Assembly (NCBI RefSeq): GCF_900497805.2
Contig: NW_020954576.1
Span: 75,654,605-75,718,604 of the forward strand
Reading direction: 5' to 3'
DNA: 64,000 bases
Source of the DNA: Vombatus ursinus
Taxonomy: Eukaryota > Chordata > Mammalia > Diprotodontia > Vombatidae
This document shows positions 10,843-22,328 of the stretch, one piece after another (within the stretch, counting starts at the first letter, position 1; the number at the start of each line of letters is the position of its first letter). Both the position numbers and the translations under genes were made by a program. The notes below the pieces were generated by a model, which did not search any database, was not told where the DNA came from, and saw only the letters and a list, made by a program, of their open reading frames with translations.

Positions 10843-11446
10843 ATTATTTATTTATTATTTATTAATTTATTTTGATTTATCAACAATCAGTTCCATAAGC
10901 TTTTGAGTTAAAATTTTCTCCCTCCCCAAGATGGCTCGAAATCTGATATGAGCTATACATACACATTCCTATTAAACATATTTTCACATTAGTGATGTTG
11001 TAAGGAAGAATTAGAACCAATAGGAGGAACCACAAGAAAGAGAGAATAAAACAAAATAGAAGAAGAAAAATAGCAAATAATGCTTCGATCTGCATTCAAA
11101 CTCCATAGTTTTCTTTGGATGTGGATAGCATTTTCCATCATGAGACTTTTGGAGATGTCTTAGATCCTTGCATTGCTGAGAAGGGCTAAGTCTATCAACC
11201 ATAGTCATCTCACAATGTGGCTGTTACTATGTACAACTTTCTCCTGGTTCTGCTCACTTCACTCAGCAGTCCATATAAGTCTTTCCAGGTTTTTCTAAAG
11301 TCTGCCTGCTCATCATTTCTTACAGCACAATAGTATTCCATTACATTCAAATGCCACAATTTATTCAGCCTTCCCCAACTGATGGGCATCTTCTCAATTT
11401 CCAATTCTTTGCCACCACAAAAAGAGCTGCTATAAATATTTTTGTT
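10843..11446 (-). mobile_element. 5'-truncated L1 in reverse orientation
   Basis: A reverse L1 tail of the same young subfamily as 8.6 kb. The 3'UTR complement ('cacattcctattaaacat') is followed by the ORF2 C-terminus on the minus strand (11,210-11,404). ACTTTATTTATTTT is duplicated exactly at 10,829-10,842 and 11,447-11,460. Confidence 0.93.
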
Positions 11447-11703
11447 ACTTTATTTATTTTAGAGGCAGCTGGTGGCACAGTAAATAGAGCACTGGGCCTG
11501 GAGTCAGAAAGACCTGAGTTCACAAGTGGCTCAGACACTTAGTAGCTGTGTAGCCCTGGGCAAATCACTTAAATCTCTGTTTGCTTCAGTTTCCTCAACT
11601 GTAAAGTTTATAATAGTTTAATAATAGTACTTACCCCTCAGGGTCATTGTAAGGATCAAAAGAGATAATATTTATAAAAAGTCCTTAGCACAATGCTTGT
11701 GAA

Positions 11704-12400
11704 TGTTGTGGACTAGGGTGCTGGGAACCCCAAAATTCAAGGGCAAAAGGCAGGGGTCCTGCCTTGAAAGAATTTGACTCAAGCCTTCTTTCAGTCAGAG
11801 ACAAGGTTTATTAAAATACAGATTGGGGTGGGCGAGATCATAGTAAGTCTGTGCAACTGGCCAGATTTTAAGAATCTGAGCAATTTAATGGAGGCAAGAT
11901 GGACCTTTTACACAGAAAGACTGTGGGAAGATCTGGATGTGATCTAGGAGTGGCCAAGTAGTCTGGGGTGACTGGGAGGTAAAAGAGAAGGGGTCTAGAT
12001 GGAATTAAGGGTGGGATGTGACAAGGGGAGATCCTGAGGTAACAGACAAAGGGCTGAGCTAGGTTAGAGGTAACAGAGAATTGGAGATTGGGACAGGGTC
12101 AAAGTCACAATGCAAGGACAGTTGAAAGGATTATATTGGTAAGACCTGGATGCCCCAGGCAAACACCAGGGACCTGGGCCAGGTGGGAAAATCCAGGGCC
12201 TTTGGGGCACCTAGGTGGCACAATGGATAGAGCACTGGCCTTGAAGTCAGGAGGACCTGAGTTCAAATCCTACCTCAGACCAAACACTTGACACTTACTA
12301 GCTGTGTGACCCTGGGCAAGTCACTTAACCTCAATTGCCTAAAAACAAACAAACAAAAAAATCCAGGGCCTTTTAGGGGTCCATCATTAGTGCCCCATCA
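11704..12400 (-). mobile_element. Solo LTR, reverse, interrupted by a SINE
   Basis: Same family as the 5.9-kb LTR, in reverse. The U5/R complement comes first ('gacaaggtttatt'), and the U3 start complement 'ccccatca' ends it at 12,400. Near-identical 6-bp sequences (tgtgaa and tgggaa) flank it and look like its target duplication. The non-SINE part is about 540 bp. It is a fossil without internal viral genes. Confidence 0.85.
12204..12359 (+). mobile_element. MAR1/WSINE-type SINE inside the LTR
   Basis: Head 'gcacctaggtggcacaatgg', CORE 'gacacttactagctgtgtga' and tail 'aaacaaacaaacaaaaaa'. AATCCAGGGCCTTT is repeated exactly at 12,190-12,203 and 12,360-12,373. That proves an insertion into the LTR and dates it after the LTR. 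Confidence 0.95.
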
Positions 12401-12445
12401 TGGGAACATAATAGGTTCTACACAAACGTTTCCCCCTTCCCTTCC

Positions 12446-13819
12446 TTTCTCCTTTATTTATTGAGAGGGTTTGATTACCCAAGATGGTCCTGAGCATCTC
12501 AAACAAACAACTTGTACAATAAAGAATAATATATATTGTTCTTGTCTTAGAAAAGTTGCAACTATATACTGTGGATTGACATACTGAATAAAGTGTTATA
12601 GTTTAAAGGAATAGTATGAAGATACAACATCTTAAACATTTGTAATGTTCAAATGGACAGCTCTTCTACTGAGGTTCTTTGAAAGTTAAGAGTGCTAAAT
12701 TGTAACTCAATGAAGGCACGTCTGTGGTGACTGAGATAATATGGAGGTACTTTGCTTTCTGATTACCTACTTTAATGCCTATTCCTCTTTTGCCTCCCTA
12801 CCCCAAAGCCTTGCTCCCCCTGCCAAGTCTCTATGGATCAACATACACTGGAGATGGATGGAAATTCTCAGTGTTTCTTGTCTAGACCCTCAACGAGTTA
12901 TTCCTTACACGGACTGATGTTATAGAATATAATTCAACAAGATTCTCTTTCAACTGTGTTTGACAAGTGAGACTTCCACAGCACACTCTGGGAACACAGC
13001 TCAAATTTGGAGAAAGCCCAAGACAAGTAACCAAACTTCCTTCTTTCTTTCTTTCCTTCCTTCCTCTTCTGATCTATCTCCTCTTTCTCCCTGTCTAAAA
13101 CTAATTTATATTCAATATAAAGTTCATCTGTTCTTTAAAGTTTGTTTACATTTATGTTCAATTAATGCTGAAAGTTAGCATCAGATAAAAGTGTAACCAT
13201 AGATGAAAAAGTGACCACCGCAACGTTGGATTTGTATGTATTTCATTATTGGGAATGTAATGTGAAGGAAAGAGTAGCTGCTAGCATGAGAGAGAAAATG
13301 AGACAGAAAATAGATCCTCTTGGATTTGTTCAAATTTTTCCTGTGTGGGGGCTCTAGAGTAAAATGAAAGAGAAGGCTTACTGTTTTACATTCCATAACT
13401 TCCCAAAGCCAGGGAAAAATTAATCTAAATCCATAACCACAGGCAAGACATGAGCCTTGAAAAAGCAATTTTAAGTAGTAGGAGGAGGTTTAGTAAGGAA
13501 GGAATAGCCCTCAGGCTAATTTTCATTCTATTGTTCTCGGGCATTCCTTAAAAGAGACTCCTCAGTGGGAAGTACCTGGAAGACAGTGGTTCTACTGTAC
13601 AAGAGAGTAGAATCCAAGTAAGAATAGCTAGCTTTCCTCTTTTGAAACACCTTCATACTTCCAGAAACTGCTACAGAGATAGAACCTGGAGAAGCTAAAA
13701 GAAAAGTGGATAGCTGACATGTTCAATAGACAGTCTTCTAACAAAGATCAGATTTTTTTTTTTAAAAGAAACTTTCACAGAGGCTGAACGGCAGTCAATT
13801 CATAACTGAATTCTTTAAT
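12446..13819. other. Unassigned DNA with a CTTT/CCTT tract
   Basis: No gene recognised. A pyrimidine tandem tract lies at 13,037-13,066. Open frames at 12,960-13,178 and 13,181-13,468 lack any known domain. Confidence 0.45.
13037..13066. repeat. (CTTT/CCTT)n microsatellite
   Basis: Pure pyrimidine tetranucleotide run shifting from CTTT to CCTT units. Confidence 0.85.
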
Positions 13820-13828
13820 AAGCTCCAA

Positions 13829-13974
13829 TTTTGGGGCAGCTAGGTGACTCAGTGGATGGAGCACCGACCCTGGAGTCAGAAGGACCTGAGTTCAAATGTG
13901 GCCTCAGACACATAATGCTCACTGTGTGACCTTGGGCAAATCACTTAACCCCATTGCCTAGTCAAAAAAAAAAA
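13829..13974 (+). mobile_element. MAR1/WSINE-type SINE
   Basis: A complete head ('ggggcagctaggtgactcag'), CORE and A tail. AAGCTCCAA flanks it at 13,820-13,828 and 13,975-13,983 as the target duplication. Confidence 0.92.
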
Positions 13975-14270
13975 AAGCTCCAACTCTGTTTCAGGTTAAA
14001 GTAAAGGAAATCTGTCATTTTATTGTGCGAGTTTAAGAACTGGACTTGTATTTGCATTCATGGAAAAACAATTCACGTGAGCATAGTTGTGGGCAACAAG
14101 GGAGCCTGCAGGTAGAGCCAATATTTTCTTCTTTTAAAGTGATTGTGATCTTCTCAGGCACTGATACAAGTATTTGAATGAGATACTAAAGTTCTTTTCT
14201 CTCTAACATGGAACACAGAACTTCAGCCTGAAGCATTTTTAGATTCAGGCTTTGCTTCCTAGCTATCAGT

Positions 14271-14570
14271 TGCAAACCATGCCTCCACCATTTCAGCCAT
14301 TATTCTCACCTCCTCTTCACCAGTACCTTGGACTTTGCCCCTGGAACCATCTGGCCTCTGATAGATGAGCTTCTACCTTATCTTGCCTAGAACCAGGCCT
14401 CTGCCTCACCTCCCGGCCAGCTTCAAACCATACCACCTCCATTCTGACCACTATTCCCACCTCCTCCACATAGAAAGCTTAGACACCACTCCTAGAAATC
14501 CCATAGGCTCTGATAGGTAAACTTTCACCTAACTTGCCCAGATCCAGGTCTCTACCTCACTGGTTTACCT
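14271..14570. repeat. Two-copy tandem duplication, about 151 bp period
   Basis: Unit 1 (about 14,271-14,420) and unit 2 (about 14,422-14,570) share ordered blocks: 'caaaccat', 'cctccaccat'/'cacctccatt', 'tcacctcctc', 'tctgataga'/'tctgatagg', and 'taccttatcttgcc'/'cacctaacttgcc'. The copies are clearly diverged, so the duplication is old. No coding role is seen. Confidence 0.75.
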
Positions 14571-14624
14571 TATAAGGTCTAGAACCCCTCCCACCCTCTC
14601 TTACCAGCTTTCCTTTCTGTTATG

Positions 14625-14735
14625 TCATTAACCACAGATTGTAAGCACCATAAGGTCAAGAACTGTCTTACTTGCTTGTATTTGTATCCCCAGTGCTTAA
14701 CATCATGCCTAGCAAATAGTAAACACTTAACTTTT
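14625..14735 (+). mobile_element. L2 LINE 3' end
   Basis: 'agattgtaagcaccataagg', 'tatccccagtgcttaacat' and 'atgcctagcaaatagtaaac' are the L2 terminal signature. The open frame at 14,622-14,975 runs through it and the next repeat and is not a gene. Confidence 0.75.
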
Positions 14736-14839
14736 TTTCTGCCAGCTGACCTCATTTATGAAAAAATTCTCAGAATCTTCCCCGTCTCCACCTCTACCAG
14801 CTCAATTTTTAATAAATTTCCTCATGATTGTGTCACCAC

Positions 14840-15030
14840 ATTGAATCATATAATTTCAGAGCTGAAAGAGACCTTAGAGTACAACCCTCTCATTTTACAG
14901 ATTTCGAGGAATTTAAGGGCAAAGATGTTTAAGACTGGCCTGGCCAACAATCAATCAATCAAAATCATTCATTAAACAACTAAGTACTAGGCACTGTGCT
15001 AGGTAGAAGGTAAAAAAAATTACAGAATGA
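14840..15030 (-). mobile_element. CR1/L3-type and inverse L2 scraps
   Basis: 'aatttcagagctgaaagaga' and 'ctctcattttacagattt' resemble the inverse CR1/L3 3' end. 'aatcattcattaaacaact' and 'aggcactgtgctagg' resemble an inverse L2 end. Confidence 0.55.
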
Positions 15031-15039
15031 AATAGTCCT

Positions 15040-16600
15040 ATATTCTATTAGAAGAACCTGAGTAAAAAATTATGGTACTACCTAAATTGATCTGTAGATT
15101 CAGTGCTATGACAATCAAATTACCAAGGGGATTATGGAATTAGGTAAATAACAAAATTCATATGAAGAAATGAAATGTCAATAATATCAAGGAGAATATA
15201 GGAAAAAATGTTATTAAGGAGACTTGGCATTACCAGATCTCACTTTATAGTACAAAGTGATGATTATTAAAAACCATTTGGTACTAGACAAACAAACAGA
15301 AAAGTAATCAGTAAAATAGATAAAAAAAACCCAACAGATGAAAATACCCAAAGCACTCTAGTTGTAATAAACCCAATAACACAAACTCTCGGGGAAAAAA
15401 AACTTTTTGTGATAAGAACTGGAAACAAAATATATGGCCAATGATTGATGAATAAATAGCCGAACAAAAACAGTGATATATGAAGGGAATGGAATATTAT
15501 TGTGCTTTGAGAAATGACAAAGAGGAAACTCAAAAGCAGTTAAGTGAGAAATAGTTTTAGACTAGCATCTTAACCTATATATTAGTACAAATCCAAATAG
15601 ATATACACTCTAAATATTAAAAAAAACTACATGATTAAAAAATTAGAATAAAATGGCAGATAAATCTTTCACAGTTGTGGACAGGAAAAGAATTCATAGC
15701 CAGATATTGATCAAAGATTATAAAATACACAATTAGAAATTCTGATAATATAAATTTAAAAGTGTTTACACAAACAAAATCAATATAAATAGAATTAAAA
15801 GAAAAGATATGATTGGGGAAAATTTTTGCATTAAAAACTTCTGTGCCATAAGTCTCCCATGCAAAATTGACTGACAATAGACACAGCTTTATTTAATTAA
15901 AAACAAATGATAAGATAAAGTGAAAACTATCAATAACTGACTGAAAAACTATTCAAAATCCCCAATACCCAGTAAAGTGTAAATTTACATATTACCTCAT
16001 ACCCAGCAGATTGAAAAAGAAGGAAAAATTTAATGTTAGAGAGGCTATGGGAAAACAATTGTTAACTCACTGCTAGTGGAATTGTGAGTTGTTCTAACAA
16101 TTCCAGAAAACAATTTGGAATTGTGCAAGAAAAGTAAATTGTTCATATCCTTTGACTCAGAAATCCCATTATCAATTGGGTTTATACTTCAAGCAGGATA
16201 ATGACAGCAAGATAAACTCATGTTTATGAAAATATTCAGAGTTTTTTTTTTCAGTTTGGACTTATGATTTGTTTGGTGTGAGAAGCTCCTTGTTATGATA
16301 ACAAAAACCTAGAAACAAAATATATGGCCAATGATTGGTGAATAGCTGAACAAACTGTGATATATGAGTGGAATAGAATAGAATGATGTATGAATTCCTT
16401 ATTGTGCCGTAAGGAATTACAAACATGAAAAATTCAAAGAAATAGAAGGGAACATATGAAGAGATGCAGAATAAAGAGAAGAGAATCAAAAGAGTTAACC
16501 AAAGAACAATGACTCCAATGATATAGACAATTCTAAAAGGTAAAAAACTCAGATAAAAAAAATGCATAATCTTGGCACCAAATTATTAGAGTTAATACAA
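15040..16600 (+). mobile_element. Decayed L1 ORF2-to-3' region with internal rearrangement
   Basis: Matches ordered L1 ORF2 landmarks at DNA level: 'gtgctatgacaatcaaatta', 'taccagatctcac', 'aaaaccatttggtac', then 'cctttgactcagaaatccc' and an ORF2-end-like segment near 16,320-16,440. A similar ORF2-end segment also occurs out of order at about 15,410-15,535. Open frames on the minus strand are shadows. It is an old copy, heavily mutated. Confidence 0.75.
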
Positions 16601-16984
16601 CAGTCAGTGAGCTACAAAAGTGGAAGATAACATGTACTATTGATTGCTATCATTCCTTTAGGTGGTTTTGTCCAACTTTTTCTGAGGAATGCACTTCATT
16701 AGAAAGTATGTTTGGGTATTTGTTATAAATGTTTGTGGTGTCAAAACAAAATTGTGGGTTTGTCATGTGTTTGTTTTAAGAATAGGTGCTAGAACACAGC
16801 TCAGCATGATATAGTTAAGATTAGAATTCCAAGTGACAAAAGACTTTTCTGGCCAACTTTTGGTGTTATGATTGAGTTAAAATTTATATCCAGGTGTGAA
16901 GAGGCTTAACAATAAGAATAACAATAATAAGAGGACCAATAACAATTCACATTTATGTAGCACCAGTAGAATCTAGGTTTTATA

Positions 16985-17135
16985 AATTCTCAACATTGTA
17001 ATATGATTGTACATATATAGCCTATATCAGATTGCATGCTGTCTTGTAGGGGAGGGGAGGGAAGGAGAAAAAAATATGGAATTTGAAATCTTGTAAAAGT
17101 GAATGTTGAAAACTAAAAATAAATAAATAAATAAT
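16985..17135 (+). mobile_element. Very short L1 3' tail
   Basis: 'agcctatatcagattgcatg', 'ctgtcttgtagggg' and 'gaatgttgaaaactaaa' plus an aaataaat tail. This is the extreme 3' end of the same subfamily as the 8.6-kb copy. Confidence 0.85.
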
Positions 17136-17317
17136 TAAAAAATATACTTGTATACAGCAAACTTCATAATATCTGAGTATAAACATAATGTGGTTAAAAA
17201 ATGCCATTTTAATGAAATTGAGAACAAAGGGATTGTGTACTTACTATTACTGTAACCAAATTAAAATTATAATAACATTTGGAATTTCCAGAAGCATATT
17301 CTCCACATGTTTGTTTA

Positions 17318-17590
17318 ATGAGAAGCAGCATGGTATAGTGGAGAGTGTTGTACTTGGAGTCAGTAAAATTTGGTTTCAAATTCTGCCTCCAACACTTACT
17401 AGTTGTGTGATTATGGGAGGTGGGTATTTAAATGTCTCTGAACTTTGATTTCCTCATTTGTAAGATGGGGATAAAATTACCTATTGTATCTACGTCATAG
17501 TGTTATAAAGATAAAATGAGACAATATATGTGAAGTACTTTATAAACTTTAAAGAGTAATATAAATGTAGGCTATTAGTAATTACATGCA
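17318..17590 (+). mobile_element. MIR SINE, nearly full length
   Basis: 'gcagcatggtatagtggaga', 'aacacttactagttgtgtga', 'ttcctcatttgtaagatggg' and 'aagtactttataaactttaa' follow the MIR order. Confidence 0.8.
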
Positions 17591-17924
17591 TTTATTAATA
17601 ATTAATTCAAATAAAAACAATACCTGCTTTTCATGTTCATATTCTAAAGAATTGTCATTCCCAAAGTAAATAGACATACAGGAAATCTATAAAGAAACAA
17701 ATACCTAAATAACTAAGCAAAGCTCCTGCTTTTACCTAAACTACATGAATGATGGGGGGAAAGTATTGTAAATTTTGTTGTTTATCAAGATTCTCAATCC
17801 TTGATTTCATTTTCTGACCCTAAGTAGCATGGCTTTGTTTGAATTATAAACACGACCAATAATTACTTTCTAAGTGTCACAAGTCACTTAGACTCTCCAT
17901 CTCTCATGTAACAATGCAAAAGTC

Positions 17925-18150
17925 TTGACCCACTAAAGTGTGATGTAATGGAAAGAATTTTGAACTTGAAGTCAACTGGACCTGGATTTAATTCTTGGGT
18001 CTGCCTCTTGCTAGTTATATGATTATGGATAAGTCATTTAGCCTCTCAGAAATTCAATTTCCTTGGAAGGAAAATAATACTTGCATAACCTACTGCAAGG
18101 AAAGTAATTGCAAGCTTTAGAGCTATATGTAATTATGAGCTATTATTATA
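17925..18150 (+). mobile_element. MIR SINE
   Basis: 'gtgatgtaatggaaagaatt', 'tctgcctcttgctagttata' and 'agtcatttagcctctcagaa', then a decayed 3' part. Confidence 0.75.
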
Positions 18151-18154
18151 CCCT

Positions 18155-18290
18155 TTATGAAACAGTATGGACTAGTGAATAAGAGCTTGGGACTTAGTGC
18201 TAGGAAGACTTGGATTCAAATCCTTCTGCTCACACTCATTAGCTGTGTGACTCTGGGTAATTCACTTGACCTCTCTGTACCTCTAGAAAG
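18155..18290 (+). mobile_element. MIR SINE, 5' portion
   Basis: 'acagtatggactagtgaata', 'cattagctgtgtgactctgg' and 'cacttgacctctctgtac'. It lies directly beside the preceding MIR in the same orientation. Confidence 0.75.
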
Positions 18291-18299
18291 AAATTCCTT

Positions 18300-18939
18300 G
18301 AGATTTATCTACAAAATCATAGAGCTGGGTGGTAATCTACATGGGGACACTGGAGAGAATCAAAATCCATTATGTACACTCCGATGATGGTTCTGTCAGT
18401 TTTTGTTAATTTATTTAAAAGATGTTTCAGAGAATTGCTTGACAATGAAGTGACACAAAATTATTCTTATTTCCATAGTTAGTTTTGTGGGAGTTACCTG
18501 CTACAACCCAGAATGGCAAGAGAAATAAAATTGCTTTCTAAAGTAACACATGCACTTGGTGTAGAGAACACAAGTTGAAGGGCAAAACAAAGATTTAATC
18601 CTTAATTTTGATCTTGGAAGTTCTATGGGAAGAGTGGGCTCAAACTTAAGAGTACAGCCATGTTGACTACATGGGTGATAAAGGCACCTTACAACTATGG
18701 TACTGTAAGGCCTAGAAGCCCTTTCTCTCTTCACAGAGTCCTTACCCTGCTCCCCTTGGCTGTTGCATTTCTGCTGGATGCTCAGTTGGGTTACCAGGAT
18801 AACCTCTTTTCAAAAAGCTGACTCTCTGTTTGCTGAAAGCTTCTTTGTCCATCAGGCAGCTATTACCTATATTCATGCCTGTCTGGAGTATATATCTCTG
18901 ATCCCCAATGGATACAGTGTCTCCTACGGGTCCAGTATT
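18300..18939. other. Unassigned DNA
   Basis: No gene or repeat confidently recognised. The plus frame 18,763-19,056 continues into the following SINE and is not credible. Confidence 0.4.
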
Positions 18940-19185
18940 ATTGTTCAGCCATTCCCAACTCTCCCTGACTCCATTTGGGGTTTTCTTGGCAAAGATACTG
19001 GAGTGGTTTATCATTGCCTTCTCCAGCTCAGTTTACAGATGAAAGAACTGAGGTAAACAGAGTTAAGTGACTGGCCGAGGCTCACATAGTTAGTGTCTGA
19101 GGCTAGATTTGAACTCAGGGAGATGAGTCTTCCTGATTAAGGACCCTTCACTCTATCCATTTCACCACTTAGCTACTCACTGGTC
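18940..19185 (-). mobile_element. Ther1-like SINE
   Basis: 'attgttcagccattcccaac', 'ggggttttcttggcaaagat', 'agagttaagtgactggccga' and 'tttcaccacttagctactc' give a full-length reverse copy. Confidence 0.88.
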
Positions 19186-19774
19186 CAGTAGCTCCCCTTC
19201 CAAGAAATATGGCTCATGGGGATGGCAGGCCCCATATCTCACATTTGTCCAAGGCTTAACTATTGAAAGCTCTCAAAAGCTTGGTTAATTTATTTGCTCT
19301 GCTGTTCACTATTTTCCCTTTTTGACTCAATATAAGAGGTATGTTCACCTTATTTGTCAGGGTATTACACTTCGTTAACTGATTAAAATATTATCAACTA
19401 TGCCTACATCAACTAAGCTGAGATGGGAGTGGAATCATATCATCTCTCCCTTATAAATTTGTGCATAAACGATAGAAGAGGTAAAACAAATATTTGGAAA
19501 ATTGAGGTATGCCGGGGCCAGACTAATCTAAGTACATAGCACATATAGCCATTTCCACAGTTCTATGGAAACAGGCTTTTAAAATATGTGAAATAATCTA
19601 AGTTACAGAGTAGGCCTTAACTGAAAGTTCTGTAAATTATGGCCCCATGCTCAGTGCTAAGTGCCATTTGGAATAAATCAGGTGGTAGTTGGATCATCAA
19701 TTGGGTATAACTGGAATTTGCAAATGGTTGATTAATGAAGTACTTGTCCCCTTGATTTTGCCTGATAATTAGGT
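19186..19774. other. Unassigned DNA
   Basis: Nothing recognised in about 590 bp. Confidence 0.4.
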
Positions 19775-19883
19775 AGGCACCTAGTAGATTTTACAAATCC
19801 CTGAAAACAGGTTTTACACATCTTTGTGTTCCTCACAGTTTCTAAAACAGTGCCTTGTACATACAAGTGGCTCAATAAATAAT
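19775..19883 (+). mobile_element. L2 LINE 3' end
   Basis: 'ctttgtgttcctcacagtt', 'aacagtgccttgtacataca' and 'ggctcaataaata' form the L2 terminus, abutting a SINE. Confidence 0.7.
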
Positions 19884-20135
19884 AAGGCAGCTAGGTGGCA
19901 CAGTGGATAGAGTGCCAGGCTTGGAGTCAGAAAGACTTATCTTCCTGAGTTCAAATTTAACCTCAGACACTTATTAGCTGTGTGACCCTGGGCAAGTCAC
20001 TTAACCCTGTTTGCCTCAGTTTCCTCATCTGTAAAATGAGCTGGAGAAGGAAATGCCAAACCACTCCTATATCTTTGTCAAGAAAACACCAAATAGGGTC
20101 ATGAACAGTTGGACACAACCGAACAACTAATTATA
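19884..20135 (+). mobile_element. Ther1-like SINE, full length
   Basis: Head 'aggcagctaggtggcacagt' through 'ttcctcatctgtaaaatgag', 'tatctttgtcaagaaaacac' and the family tail 'acagttggacacaaccgaac'. It carries a short extra insertion after 'agaaagactt'. Confidence 0.92.
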
Positions 20136-20325
20136 ATAATCACTCATGTTTATACGGAGCTATAAAGTACTAAAAAACCCTGGGAGGTAGGTGCTATTAT
20201 TATCTCCATTCTACAGTTGAGGAACTGAGGCAGAGAGAGTTTAAGTGACACTGAGACTAGATTTAAAGTCATCTTCCTTACTCTAGGTCCCGAGATCTAT
20301 CTACTGAGCTACCTACCACTTACCT
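20136..20325 (-). mobile_element. MIR-type SINE
   Basis: 'gggaggtaggtgctattatt', 'gaggaactgaggcagagaga' and 'tctactgagctacctacc' mark an old reverse copy. Confidence 0.7.
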
Positions 20326-21465
20326 ACTACTGCACTTTAAATATTCCTTAACTGTTGAACAAAAGAATCCTTTTCTTTTGAAGACACAAGTTTAAGATAA
20401 AAGAAGCTCCAAGATCTTTACATCTGCCTTCCATGTTAAGAAAGATGGAACATAGTGAAGAAAAAAGGAGGGGACCACCTAAAGTGACTAGAGAACTAGG
20501 CAAGTCCTTCCCTGTTAAAAAAAGAAAAAACAAAATGATTCTCCCCTTAACCATTTTTTCTCCAACACTTCTCTCCTCTCAATATGTTTCACTTCTGCCC
20601 TAACCCTTCATATAACTACCTCTCTTTACTTTAGACCTATCTTGTCAAACATTTTGCTCTTGACTTGACACTCTCTTAGTTTTCCATAGATACAGCTGAT
20701 CTGAAATAAGAAGCAAAACATATAGGAGTGCTTTTTGTTATTTCTCCAAACCTTTTCGCCCAGGATATCACCTCCTGGAGTATGGGTTTGCAGAGCCCTC
20801 TTCTGGGACAGCTACTAGTTAACTTGGTACTTGATCAAGAGATTATCAGTGTTCAAATTACTGAGTTGTTATTTGGACAATTTTCAAAAGGACCTGTGTG
20901 CATGAGTGACCAGGTTCACAGACCACTTCAAAAAAGTCAGTCAAATTGTTAAATCCATTTCCTGGTGAATCCAAGTAACAAAAATGCTATATGGATTTCT
21001 CATCTATCTTTAAGGTGGTTGATGACAGACCCTTTTCACCTAGTATACAGAAGTCTTACCTGCCCAGTAACCAAAAACCTTTCACAGTTGCCAAGATATT
21101 AGTGGTAAAAAATGTTTCTCAGTATCTAGTTTTCCTGCTAAGATCCATCCTGATCAAGATAGAAATTTTGAGAGCAAAATGCTCAGGCATTAGCTTTGGC
21201 AGGAATCAAGAAGTATAAAACCCATACCCTCCTCAAAGAGATTACTGGCCTGAGTATTTTTATTGCACACTCCTAAAGATGCTGGGGACATGAGTAGAAG
21301 TCTCAGTAGAATGGCATTCCTAGGTACATCTATAAAATGCTACCCAAAATGATAATCCAGGGCTTCACTCCATACCTGTTGATGTCAGGGTGACAGCCAC
21401 ATATACCAAGGGAACAGAGGGAACCTTTAGAGCTTGGAGAAATGTAAAAATAGGAAAGACACGGG
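20326..21465. other. Unassigned DNA, several short open frames
   Basis: Frames at 20,348-20,554 (minus), 20,728-20,952 and 20,991-21,218 (plus) show no domain I recognise and no paired splice signals that convince me. It could be an older, unrecognised repeat. Confidence 0.35.
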
Positions 21466-21960
21466 TTTTGTGTGTTGCTGGGAACCTCAAAACGTCAAAG
21501 TACAGAGCAGCATTCCCCTGGGATGAATTCATACCCTCAAACCTTCCAGTCAAATGACAAGGTTTATTGTAACCCCAATAGAAGGGGGCAGGTTTCCCAG
21601 TGAACCCACAACTTAATAGGGGTGAGACTGATGCTTATGTACAAAAAGGACAGCGAAAGGATCTTGATGGGATTAAGGAGTGGTAAGTAGTCTGGGGTGA
21701 GCCAGGTGTAACAGTGAAAGGAATAACAAGTATGCTAATCAGGTGATCGTGGTGGGCTGGGGTAGGCCAGTTGCTTTGGGCAGAGGCACCAGTGATCCGA
21801 CCATCCACAAGTTCTGGATTAACACTGCAATCCCTTAGGTCTAAAGATTCTGGGGTATATAGCTGTCAGCAGATCACTGTAGAAGTGCCAGGACTCTCTG
21901 GCCAGTGGGCTCCAGATGACTTGTGAAGCTCCAGAAGTATGATGGGGGAAGAGGTTACAT
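21466..21960 (-). mobile_element. Diverged LTR related to the solo-LTR family
   Basis: Opens with 'gttgctgggaacctcaaaa' and 'gacaaggtttattg', then 'ggggtgagccaggtgtaac'. This is the same order as the reverse LTRs at 11.7 and 31.9 kb but more diverged. Outer borders are approximate. No internal viral genes are nearby. It is a fossil, probably a sister subfamily. Confidence 0.65.
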
Positions 21961-22082
21961 ATACAAACATATTGATGGAGTGCATTTAATATGTACACGC
22001 TTTCCTAAATACTGTATGTAGCTGCAACATGATGCTATGTGTTATATATGATCTATATGTGTATTTTGTTCTGTGTTACATG

Positions 22083-22318
22083 TGTTCAATTGTTTCAGTC
22101 ATATCTGAGTCTTCATGACCCCATTTGGTGTTTTCTTGGCAAAGATACTGGAGTGGTTTGCCATTTCCCTTTCCAGCTCCTTTTACAGATGAGGAATTGA
22201 GACAAGCATGGTAAAGTGGCTTGCCGGGGTCACACAGTTAGTAAATGTCTGAGGCTAGATTTGAACTCTTTTTGATTACAAGCCCAGTGCTCTATCCACT
22301 GTGCCACCTAGCTCCCCA
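22083..22318 (-). mobile_element. Ther1-like SINE, full length
   Basis: Complete reverse copy: 'tgttcaattgtttcagtcat', 'ggtgttttcttggcaaagat', 'gaggctagatttgaactctt' and the head complement 'gccacctagctcccca'. Confidence 0.9.
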
Positions 22319-22328
22319 CAGAGGAAGT

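Larger units (their letters stand above)
11461..12445 (+). mobile_element. CORE-SINE split by an LTR
   Basis: The SINE body (11,461-11,703) has head 'ggcagctggtggcacag', CORE 'cagacacttagtagctgtgt' and a MIR-like 3' part ending 'agcacaatgcttgt'. It resumes after 12,400 with 'aacataataggttctac', the expected continuation. An LTR was therefore inserted within it at 11,704-12,400. It begins right after the L1 target duplication at 11,447-11,460. Confidence 0.8.
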
